Assembly: GCA_963592385.1 (NCBI GenBank)
Contig: CAVAWX010000094.1
Coordinates: forward strand, 1 to 6,168
Origin: CAVAWX01 sp963592385
GTDB taxonomy: Bacteria > Actinomycetota > Coriobacteriia > Coriobacteriales > QAMH01
Length of the DNA: 6,168 nt
Direction: 5' to 3'
Shown here one piece after another: positions 1 to 4,647 of this stretch. Below the pieces are notes generated by a model. That model searched no databases. It saw nothing but the letters and a program-made list of their open reading frames with translations, and was not told the DNA's origin. Positions within the stretch are counted from its first letter, which is position 1. Each line of letters opens with the position of its first letter. The translations under genes and the position numbers were made by a program.

Positions 1-337
1 CCTGGAACAGCTCGCCCACCTGGTAGAAGAGCATGACGGCGGCGCCTTCGGCCATATGCGGCTCGCTTTCGGGGAAAAAGACGAGGGCGAACGCGCCGAT
101 GGTGGCGATGGTCATGAGCAGGTTCTCGTCGAAGGGCTGGCGGTGCACGATGCCGTGCCAGGCGCGCGCGAGGACATCGTAGCCGGCGACGAGGTAGGGC
201 ACGAGAAAGCACGCGAACTCGACCCACAGGCCGCCCGTGAACTCGAAGGCGCCGGCGATGGCAAGACCCTCCATGACGGCGAAGATGCCGAGGGCGACGA
301 GTATGCGATAGAGGCGTTTTTTGTATGCGGCGTCCAC
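1..337 (-). CDS. Heavy-metal-translocating P1B-type ATPase, N-terminal part (runs off the left edge)
   Basis: Only the first 112 codons are present. They read as the start of a Zn/Cd/Pb-exporting P1B ATPase (CadA/ZntA group), an inner-membrane pump that expels metal at the cost of ATP. Hydrophobic stretches lie at about residues 10-30, 37-53, 72-88 and 96-110. Two hallmark segments are recognisable: QPFDENLLMTIATIGAFA (67-84) and EGAAVMLFYQVGELFQ (97-112), both typical of the membrane region ahead of the actuator domain. The chosen start is GTG at 337, preceded by a strong AAAGGAGGG nine bases upstream. Starting here, the protein has no N-terminal metal-binding HMA domain; that domain is encoded by the separate gene just upstream. 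The phosphorylation motif (DKTGT) and the CPC metal site lie outside the window, so the exact metal cannot be read. Zinc is inferred from the linked repressor. It is probably the last or a late gene of the arsR-HMA-pump operon. Confidence 0.9.
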   Translation of the reverse strand, partial: MDAAYKKRLYRILVALGIFAVMEGLAIAGAFEFTGGLWVEFACFLVPYLVAGYDVLARAWHGIVHRQPFDENLLMTIATIGAFALVFFPESEPHMAEGAAVMLFYQVGELFQ

Positions 338-346
338 GATCGGGCG

Positions 347-355
347 CCCTCCTTT
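347..355 (-). promoter_or_regulatory. Ribosome binding site of the P1B ATPase gene
   Basis: On the minus strand this reads AAAGGAGGG, almost a perfect anti-Shine-Dalgarno match, with nine bases to the GTG at 337. It fixes the start of the pump gene and rules out a longer product fused to the upstream HMA domain. Confidence 0.8.
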
Positions 356-360
356 CGCGT

Positions 361-392
361 TCGGGTGGTCCGGGGGTCTCGGGCGGTCCGGG
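361..392. repeat. 14-bp direct repeat between HMA gene and pump gene
   Basis: TCGGGTGGTCCGGG (361-374) and TCGGGCGGTCCGGG (379-392) match at 13 of 14 positions and start 18 bp apart. They fill most of the 66-bp gap between the HMA gene stop and the pump's ribosome binding site. Function is unknown: possibly a local duplication or an mRNA structure element. Confidence 0.6.
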
Positions 393-403
393 CTTGCGTG
401 CGC

Positions 404-622
404 TCAGGCGCAGACCGTGCAGCTCGGCTCGATGTCGGAGAAGACGCGCGTGCTCGCCTCCAGGATCTCGTCGTAGCGCGCGTCGTCGGCGTCGAGGCGA
501 AACCGCATGGTCATGAAGTTGACGGACGCCGCGTTCACCCCGTCCATCTTCGAGATCTTGTCCTGGATCTTCGCCGCGCAGTTCCCGCACAGCTCGCCTT
601 GCAGCTTGTAGGCCCTCTTCAT
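404..622 (-). CDS. Stand-alone heavy-metal-associated (HMA) domain protein, 72 aa
   Basis: A one-domain soluble metal-binding protein of the HMA (ferredoxin-like fold) family. The metal loop is ELCGNCAAKIQ, giving Cys12-x2-Cys15, and the rest of the fold is evident: a helix to about residue 27, the GVNAASVNF strand, then a second helix and strand. Usual length is about 70 residues, so this is one complete domain. A glutamate sits two residues before the first Cys where copper-type domains usually have Met-Thr, which fits a divalent-metal rather than copper role (inference). A second pair, Cys68-x2-Cys71, ends the chain. The start at 622 is preferred over an upstream ATG at 655 because a purine-rich GAGGGTG lies at normal distance and the HMA fold begins here. 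It lies 155 bp after the repressor gene and 66 bp before the pump gene. It probably hands metal to the pump or replaces the pump's missing N-terminal domain. Confidence 0.9.
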   Translation of the reverse strand: MKRAYKLQGELCGNCAAKIQDKISKMDGVNAASVNFMTMRFRLDADDARYDEILEASTRVFSDIEPSCTVCA

Positions 623-631
623 GGTGAAACA

Positions 632-686
632 CCCTCTCGTCGTCGCGGGGCGCATCCCTCTCGCGCCCCTCTTTATTGCCCTCTCG
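632..686. repeat. Three CCCTCTCG repeats (CGAGAGGG on the coding strand)
   Basis: Identical 8-mers occur at 632-639, 656-663 and 679-686, starting 24 and 23 bp apart in the leader of the HMA gene. The copy nearest the gene contains its ribosome binding site, so the others are Shine-Dalgarno look-alikes. They may be chance in purine-rich sequence, or a spaced protein or ribosome binding array. Confidence 0.45.
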
Positions 687-699
687 CGCGCAGCGCCTC

Positions 700-711
700 C
701 GTCTCGAGACG
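700..711. repeat. Perfect 12-bp palindrome CGTCTCGAGACG
   Basis: A perfect 12-bp palindrome in the gap between the repressor and HMA genes, centred 34 bp from the larger near-palindrome at 726-753. It could be a protein site or a small RNA hairpin. It does not resemble the AT-rich SmtB-type operator upstream of the repressor. Confidence 0.5.
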
Positions 712-725
712 TCCGCCGTTTTGCC

Positions 726-753
726 GTGCTGCGCCGCAGCTGCCGCGCCGCAC
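726..753. repeat. 28-bp near-perfect palindrome within the metal operon
   Basis: The halves pair at 12 of 14 positions around a perfect GCAGCTGC core (736-743); the outer arms are GTGC (726-729) and GCAC (750-753). In RNA it would form a very stable GC stem starting 25 bases after the repressor stop codon. On the minus strand it is followed by GGCAAAACGG, not a U-run, so it is not a standard intrinsic terminator. It is more likely an mRNA-stability or processing hairpin, or a weak attenuator, that could set the ratio of repressor to pump. Confidence 0.55.
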
Positions 754-777
754 CTGCCGCGCTTTGCGTCGCTGCGC

Positions 778-1209
778 CTATTCGCAGATGTGCGTCATGC
801 CCTGCTCGAGCATGGTGTAGACGTGGTCGTCGGAAAGCGCGTAGATGGCCTGCTTGCCCGCGCGGTCGAACTTCACGAGATGCGCCTGGCGCAGGTTGCG
901 CAGTTGGTGGCTGACCGCCGATTGCGACACACCCACGGCCTCGGCCAGCGCCGCGACGCTCTTCTCGCCGCCCATGAGCGCGTAGAGAATCTTGATGCGC
1001 GTCGTGTCGGCGAAAAGGCGGAAGAGGTCGGCCAGGTCGTAGAGCAGCTCGTCGGCGGGCATGTCGTGGGGCGCGTCGTTTGCCTCGCCGTGCGCCGCGT
1101 CGTGCATCTCGCCCGGTGCTTCACCATGCGTCCTGTCGCGCGCCGCATCCGGCTCCGCGCCGCCGGCGACTTCATCCCCCGCCGCGCGCGTGTCCTCGTT
1201 TCTCGTCAT
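778..1209 (-). CDS. ArsR/SmtB-family metal-sensing repressor, 143 aa
   Basis: A winged-helix dimeric repressor that releases DNA when metal binds. The core (about residues 50-143) contains the ArsR-family DLFRLFADTTRIKILYAL helices, the helix-turn-helix SVAALAEAVGVSQSAVSHQL (84-103) and the wing KFDRAGKQAIYALS. The last helix carries Asp127, His129, His140 and Glu143. The spacing D-x-H-x10-H-x2-E is identical to the alpha-5 zinc site of SmtB (D104, H106, H117, E120), and Glu143 is the final residue. The alpha-3 Cys-x-Cys site of ArsR/CadC sensors is absent (GEKSVAAL instead), so zinc is the expected inducer. About 48 N-terminal residues precede the core; they are acidic and hold four His (28, 36, 40, 48). 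The ATG at 1209 is chosen because AGGAAAGGG lies seven bases upstream; a GTG start at 1245 would lie inside the operator. First gene of the operon and probably self-repressing. Confidence 0.93.
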   Translation of the reverse strand: MTRNEDTRAAGDEVAGGAEPDAARDRTHGEAPGEMHDAAHGEANDAPHDMPADELLYDLADLFRLFADTTRIKILYALMGGEKSVAALAEAVGVSQSAVSHQLRNLRQAHLVKFDRAGKQAIYALSDDHVYTMLEQGMTHICE

Positions 1210-1216
1210 GGTGAAA

Positions 1217-1225
1217 CCCTTTCCT
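1217..1225 (-). promoter_or_regulatory. Ribosome binding site of the arsR-family gene
   Basis: It reads AGGAAAGGG on the coding strand, seven bases before the ATG at 1209, and decides between that start and a GTG 36 bases further upstream. Confidence 0.65.
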
Positions 1226-1236
1226 GCATCCATGCT

Positions 1237-1258
1237 CATTTGCACATCTGTTCATATG
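1237..1258. promoter_or_regulatory. SmtB/ArsR-type operator, imperfect inverted repeat
   Basis: The halves CATTTGCACA (1237-1246) and TGTTCATATG (1249-1258) surround a 2-bp centre and match at 8 of 10 positions as an inverted repeat. Read on the minus strand it is CATATGAACA-GA-TGTGCAAATG, very close to the known SmtB/ZiaR/CzrA operator pattern (ATATGAACA-type arms with a 2-bp centre). It is AT-rich in otherwise GC-rich DNA and sits directly downstream of the -10 box at 1268-1273, covering about +3 to +25. A bound repressor would therefore block transcription of its own operon. Confidence 0.85.
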
Positions 1259-1267
1259 TTGAAGGCA

Positions 1268-1295
1268 AGTATAACGCCCCTCCCCCGCCTGTCAA
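1268..1295 (-). promoter_or_regulatory. Sigma-70-type promoter of the metal efflux operon
   Basis: On the minus strand a perfect -35 TTGACA (1290-1295) is followed after 16 bp by TATACT (1268-1273), five of six matches to TATAAT. The predicted transcription start is near 1261, leaving a leader of about 52 nt. The spacer is G-rich and one base short of the usual 17, which might limit unrepressed strength. The operator follows immediately. Confidence 0.8.
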
Positions 1296-1355
1296 GCAAA
1301 AGTTTCACAGAGAACCTGCGCGGATTTTCACCGCGAAATGCGGCTTTGGCATCGT

Positions 1356-1384
1356 GGGGGCGCCGGACACGACACAACGCCCCC
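1356..1384 (-). terminator. Possible hairpin terminator after the dehydrogenase gene
   Basis: A 7-bp GC stem, GGGGGCG (1356-1362) pairing with CGCCCCC (1378-1384), encloses a 15-nt loop between the dehydrogenase stop and the efflux-operon promoter. The placement is right for a terminator, but the minus strand has no U-run after it, so it may be factor-dependent or only a structure. A smaller CCGC/GCGG stem follows at 1331-1343. Confidence 0.3.
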
Positions 1385-1433
1385 TTCGAGTCATTTCTTG
1401 GTGCACATCAACATCCGGGCGAAAGGCGCGGGG

Positions 1434-2393
1434 TCAGTCGTAGCTGTAGAAGCCCTGGCCGGAGGACATGCCGAGCTTGCCCGCGTCGATCATCTCTTTC
1501 AAGCGCGCGGCCATCGCCTTGTAGTTGTAGGGCAGCATCATCTTCTTCAGGAAGGGGCTGAGCAGGCCCGGCACCTTCTGGTACTGCAAGACGATGTTGT
1601 AGGCCGTGTTCAGGCCCACCGTGTCGATGATCTGGAACGGCCCTTTGGGCGCGCCCGTGCCACGCGTCCAAGCGGTGTCGATGCTCTCGGGGTCCGACAC
1701 GCCCGCCGCCCACAGGTCCAGTCCCGACAGCAGGAAGGGCACGAGCATGGAGTTCAGCAGGTAGCCGCTCTTCTCCTTCAACACGGGCAAGGCGATCATG
1801 CGGATGTCGTTGGCAAACGCCACCACCTCGTCGAAGTAGCGCTGGCCTGTGGCCGGCTGCGCCATGACCTCGGCCGTGTTGTTCTTCCAGATGGAGTTCG
1901 CGAAGTGCAGCGACAGGTAGCGCTCGGGCCTGCCGGTGTAGCGGGCGAACTGCGAGGGCAGAAGCGTCGAGGAATTGCTGACGAGCACGGTCTTCTCCGG
2001 CAGGAGCGGCGCGAGCTTCTCGTAGAAGTCGGTCTTTGCCTTCGGGTCTTCGGCCATGGACTCGATGACGAGGTCGGCGTCCGCGACCGCTGCGGCCAGA
2101 TCCAGCTCGAGCGCGAGGCCGTCGTGGGCCGCCTTCGCCTTCTCGCGGCAGGCGGCGGCGTCGAACGCGTCGGCGTCGGCGATGCCCGCGCACCACTCCC
2201 CCGCGCCGCTTTCCATGCCGGCGATGGCGTCCTCGTAGGTGGAGAGCAGCTTGTCCAGCTTGGGCTGCGTGCGCCCGATGCTGCCCTCGCTGCGCAGCCA
2301 TATGGTCGTGTCGAATCCGCAGTACGCGCATTGGAACGCGATCTGGCTGCCCAGCACGCCGCCGCCCGCAACCACTACTTTTTTGTATCCCAT
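1434..2393 (-). CDS. 3-hydroxyacyl-CoA dehydrogenase family protein, 319 aa
   Basis: An NAD-dependent oxidoreductase expected to interconvert 3-hydroxyacyl-CoA and 3-oxoacyl-CoA in the cytoplasm. The Rossmann glycine motif is G10-x-G12-x2-G15 in VVVAGGGVLGSQIAFQ, followed by ESMAED (111-116) and SNSSTL (139-144). The catalytic pair is His163 and Glu175, with the same 12-residue spacing as His158/Glu170 of the mammalian enzyme, and Asn214 lies in LLNSMLVPF. The C-terminal domain carries GAPKGPFQIIDTVGLN and ends in GQGFYSYD, both family hallmarks. After the catalytic His the usual FFNPxxxMKLVE is replaced by FANSIWKNNTAE, which marks a distinct subgroup whose substrate I cannot name. The ATG at 2393 is chosen because GAGGAGAGGAG lies six bases upstream and the glycine motif starts at once; upstream in-frame codons look non-coding. 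It stands alone: no thiolase, crotonase or acyl-CoA dehydrogenase gene is adjacent. Confidence 0.92.
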   Translation of the reverse strand: MGYKKVVVAGGGVLGSQIAFQCAYCGFDTTIWLRSEGSIGRTQPKLDKLLSTYEDAIAGMESGAGEWCAGIADADAFDAAACREKAKAAHDGLALELDLAAAVADADLVIESMAEDPKAKTDFYEKLAPLLPEKTVLVSNSSTLLPSQFARYTGRPERYLSLHFANSIWKNNTAEVMAQPATGQRYFDEVVAFANDIRMIALPVLKEKSGYLLNSMLVPFLLSGLDLWAAGVSDPESIDTAWTRGTGAPKGPFQIIDTVGLNTAYNIVLQYQKVPGLLSPFLKKMMLPYNYKAMAARLKEMIDAGKLGMSSGQGFYSYD

Positions 2394-2431
2394 GGATGGC
2401 TCCTCTCCTCGCCGCCGATATGCAATCACGT

Positions 2432-2449
2432 GCGTGAAACATAGCACGC
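2432..2449 (-). promoter_or_regulatory. Possible promoter/operator of the dehydrogenase gene
   Basis: On the minus strand TGCTATGTT gives an extended -10 (hexamer 2438-2443, four of six matches). It lies inside a short dyad, GCGTG (2432-2436) and CACGC (2445-2449). No good -35 is found at normal spacing. The leader would be about 38 nt. Weak call. Confidence 0.25.
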
Positions 2450-2535
2450 GACGCAACGGCGCAGGACAAGGTGAAGGAGGGCGTCCGCAAGCGGCATGCG
2501 GCACAGACGGCGGAAGCGCGCGGCCCGGCGTACCT

Positions 2536-4530
2536 CTACATCATGCCGATGACGGCGTTCACCTTGACGGCCTGCGCGGCGTTGAGCAGACCGCTGCGCC
2601 GCAGCTCGAAGGCGATGTTGCGCGCCTCGGCGGGCTTGCCGGCCTTCACGTAGCACGCCATCTCGTCGAGCAGCACCTCCGTCCACGCGTCGCGCGTGGG
2701 GGCGATGGCGGCGGCCTGCGCGAACAGGCCGGCGGCGACGAGGTGCACACCGCGCTGCTGGAAGGACTCGGCCCTGGCCTTCAGGTCCGCGAAGTCGGGC
2801 TGCTCGAGGTCGATGCCGCCGGCAAAGCCGGGAGCGGCGCCCGCGGAGGGCACGTCGATGTCGGGGTAGAACTCCACGCGGTCGGTCGCGCCCGGAACCT
2901 GCGTCCCTGCGGCCTGGCCGCCGGCACCCCATGCGGAGGCAGCGTTGCCCGCGGCGGCGTTGGCAGCGCCGGGCTGGGAGTTGGGGGAAAGCCGGTACGC
3001 GGCCAGTTTCGCGCGCAAATCGTCCGTCCCCTGGCCTGCAGCCGCGCCCGAAGATGCGGCCTGCCCGAAGCCGGACGCGGGAGAAGCCGCGGCGGCAGCG
3101 GCGCGCGCGGCGTCTTCACGGGCGAGGTTTGCCGCCGTGGCGCGGTAGACGTCGGCGGCGACGGAGGACTCGGCTGCAAAGCCCGGCGTCGACGCGCCTG
3201 CGGAGCTCGCGTTTTGCGGAGCGGACGCGCCCGCGAAAGTCTGGGGCTGCTGCGAAGCCGTGGGAGAGGCCTGCAAAGCGGTGGGAGAGGCCTGCAAAGC
3301 GGGGATTTTCTGCGCGATCATGGCGCTTGCCGCGGGCACGGCCGCGCTGCCGTAGGCGGCCAGCAAGGGCAGGGGCTGGGTGTCGTCGGCGCCTGCCGCC
3401 GCAGGGGGAAATCCCGTCGTCGCGAAGCCGGAGGCGGCAGACGAGCCGGCAGCGGGCAGAGGCGACGTGATGTCGGCCCCGAAACCTGCCTGCGCCTGCT
3501 GCGCAGGCTGCTGCGGCGACTGCCAGCCCTGTTGCAGCTGCTGGCCCTGCGCCTGCTGCGGCATCTGCTGCGACCACTGCAGAGGCTGCTGCGCCGCTGC
3601 TGCGGCCGCGTCCTGAAAACCGGACACCTGCGGCACCTGCGTCTGCATGCCGGAAGCGGCAGACGAAAAGAACGAGTTGTTGTCGGCGGCCTGCGCGTTG
3701 TACGCGGAAGCGCCCGCGGCGCCCAGCGGCTGGAACGCGCCCGTGGAAGCGGGGCTTGCGGCAGCGGCAGCTGCGAGCGCGGAACCCGCGCCAGACGCGC
3801 CGAATTCGGCGGCGGAAAGCGTCTGGGGCTGCCCGGCGGCACCGGCGGCAGAAGCGGACACGTCCGCGAGGCCCGCAGGAGAAAGACCCTGGACACCCTG
3901 AGCGCCCTGGGCAAGCGGCGCACCCTGGGCGCCTTGGACGCCTTGGGCCATCTGGGCACCTTGGATGCCCTGGGCCGCCTGGGCGGCGGCGAGCACGTCG
4001 TCTGCGGCAGGAGACGCGGCGGCCGCTCCGCCAAGAGCCGGCGTGGCAGACGCGGACGCGGCGGAAGCCTGCGACCCGAACATGCCCTGGAGGCCGGTCT
4101 GGCCACCCGCCTGGGCGGCTCCCTGGGCACTCGCCTGCACACCGCCTTGCACGCCCTGCACGTTGAAGAGCGCCTGGTCTTGCGCGTTGTTCAGGTCCGC
4201 GAGCTGCGCACCCTGCGCCTGGTAAGCACCCCACACATCATCTATCTTGTCGCCCTCGCGGCGGCGATTGGCGATCTTCGACGCGATGAAGTACGACAAA
4301 AACGGCAGCACGACGCAGGCACCCGCCACGTACGGCGCGACCACCTGCTGGCGCCCGAAGGCCACGAGCAGCAAAAAGGCAACGATGACCAGCGCATTCA
4401 CCACGAAGGCCACGATCACCGGCATCTGGCGTTCGGGCTTGCGGCTCATGATCATGCCGAAGATGAAGACCACGATGGTGACGACGACGATGACAGCGAC
4501 GCAGATGTTGAAGACAATAGCAGACGACAC
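2536..4530 (-). CDS. Uncharacterised membrane protein with long Ala/Gln/Gly-rich tail and C-terminal helical domain, 664 aa
   Basis: I do not recognise this family. Three membrane segments lie at about residues 4-28, 37-59 and 63-86. Basic residues after the first (SRKPERQ) and third (NRRREGDK) place those loops, and so the long tail, in the cytoplasm by the positive-inside rule. Residues about 120-550 are low complexity and Ala-rich: a collagen-like Gln-Gly run (about 187-215), a Gln/Pro/Ala-rich run (about 306-347) and a duplicated heptad ALQASPT (413-426). From about 550 (DRVEFYPDIDVP) the sequence becomes ordered; residues 577-664 form amphipathic helices, with QRGVHLVAAGLFAQAAAI and YVKAGKPAEARNIAFELRRSG resembling TPR-like pairs. 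GTG at 4530 is preferred: AAAGAGG lies ten bases upstream and the first membrane helix starts three residues later, whereas the ATG at 4599 adds a polar extension. An adaptor or scaffold role is plausible but unproven. Confidence 0.8.
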   Translation of the reverse strand: MSSAIVFNICVAVIVVVTIVVFIFGMIMSRKPERQMPVIVAFVVNALVIVAFLLLVAFGRQQVVAPYVAGACVVLPFLSYFIASKIANRRREGDKIDDVWGAYQAQGAQLADLNNAQDQALFNVQGVQGGVQASAQGAAQAGGQTGLQGMFGSQASAASASATPALGGAAAASPAADDVLAAAQAAQGIQGAQMAQGVQGAQGAPLAQGAQGVQGLSPAGLADVSASAAGAAGQPQTLSAAEFGASGAGSALAAAAAASPASTGAFQPLGAAGASAYNAQAADNNSFFSSAASGMQTQVPQVSGFQDAAAAAAQQPLQWSQQMPQQAQGQQLQQGWQSPQQPAQQAQAGFGADITSPLPAAGSSAASGFATTGFPPAAAGADDTQPLPLLAAYGSAAVPAASAMIAQKIPALQASPTALQASPTASQQPQTFAGASAPQNASSAGASTPGFAAESSVAADVYRATAANLAREDAARAAAAAASPASGFGQAASSGAAAGQGTDDLRAKLAAYRLSPNSQPGAANAAAGNAASAWGAGGQAAGTQVPGATDRVEFYPDIDVPSAGAAPGFAGGIDLEQPDFADLKARAESFQQRGVHLVAAGLFAQAAAIAPTRDAWTEVLLDEMACYVKAGKPAEARNIAFELRRSGLLNAAQAVKVNAVIGMM
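3260..3301. repeat. Two perfect 21-bp tandem repeats in the membrane protein gene
   Basis: GTGGGAGAGGCCTGCAAAGCG occurs at 3260-3280 and again without a mismatch at 3281-3301. It encodes the heptad ALQASPT twice. Identity at synonymous sites points to a recent slippage duplication, and copy number may vary between strains. Confidence 0.9.
3886..3972 (-). repeat. Gln-Gly collagen-like repeat segment in the membrane protein gene
   Basis: About 29 codons encode QG-x units (QGIQGAQMAQGVQGAQ and on to QGAQGVQG). Plus-strand DNA shows recurring CCTGGGC and CCTTGG words, consistent with growth by slippage. Every third residue is Gly only over short runs, with Gln rather than Pro dominating, so this resembles but does not strictly match a collagen triple helix. 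Flexible linker or coiled oligomerising segment are both possible. Confidence 0.7.
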
Positions 4531-4540
4531 GGCTTTTCGA

Positions 4541-4547
4541 CCTCTTT
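4541..4547 (-). promoter_or_regulatory. Ribosome binding site supporting the GTG start of the membrane protein
   Basis: AAAGAGG on the minus strand lies ten bases before the GTG at 4530. The alternative ATG at 4599 would sit upstream of the likely transcription start, so this site decides the annotation. Confidence 0.5.
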
Positions 4548-4585
4548 CAAAACCGACAGGCAAAACACACGCATATGTGCGAGCG

Positions 4586-4615
4586 AGTATATCACGCAAG
4601 CTTTATCATGGTGAA
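4586..4615 (-). promoter_or_regulatory. Candidate promoter of the membrane protein gene
   Basis: On the minus strand -35 TTCACC (4610-4615, four of six) and -10 TATACT (4586-4591, five of six) are 18 bp apart. The -10 is identical to that of the metal operon. Predicted start is near 4579, giving a leader of about 50 nt to the GTG. It overlaps the candidate purL promoter on the other strand. Confidence 0.4.
4604..4609 (+). promoter_or_regulatory. Candidate -10 box of purL
   Basis: TATCAT matches TATAAT at five of six positions and would start transcription near 4616, about 32 nt before the purL ATG. No convincing -35 lies 16-18 bp upstream. The leader is too short for a purine riboswitch and I see none. 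Confidence 0.3.
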
Positions 4616-4647
4616 CGCGCATACAGCCTGAAGAGAGGAACACTCCC

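Noticed and set aside
56..820. A 254-codon plus-strand open frame across the pump and HMA genes
   Set aside because: It is antisense to the P1B ATPase and HMA genes, which have recognisable motifs and ribosome sites.
778..1245. A 12-residue longer repressor starting with GTG at 1245
   Set aside because: That start lies within the operator, and the ATG at 1209 has a well-placed ribosome site.
1338..2444. A 368-codon plus-strand open frame opposite the dehydrogenase gene
   Set aside because: It is the antisense shadow of a gene with all family motifs and a strong ribosome site on the minus strand.
2485..2501. Hairpin CCGCA/TGCGG after the membrane protein gene as a terminator
   Set aside because: The stem is only 5 bp and has no U-run; it is not above chance in GC-rich DNA.
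2394..2504. A 37-residue N-terminal extension of the dehydrogenase
   Set aside because: The extra residues are Pro/Arg/Cys-rich and unlike the family, and the ribosome site sits before the ATG at 2393.
2239..4614. A 791-codon open frame on the plus strand opposite the membrane protein gene
   Set aside because: Its product is Arg/Gly-rich without domains or membrane order, and it has no good ribosome site. GC-rich, stop-poor DNA yields long antisense frames, and the minus strand encodes clear membrane helices and an ordered C-terminus.
4616..4647. Purine riboswitch ahead of purL
   Set aside because: The leader is only about 30 nt and shows no three-way junction or conserved purine-aptamer core.
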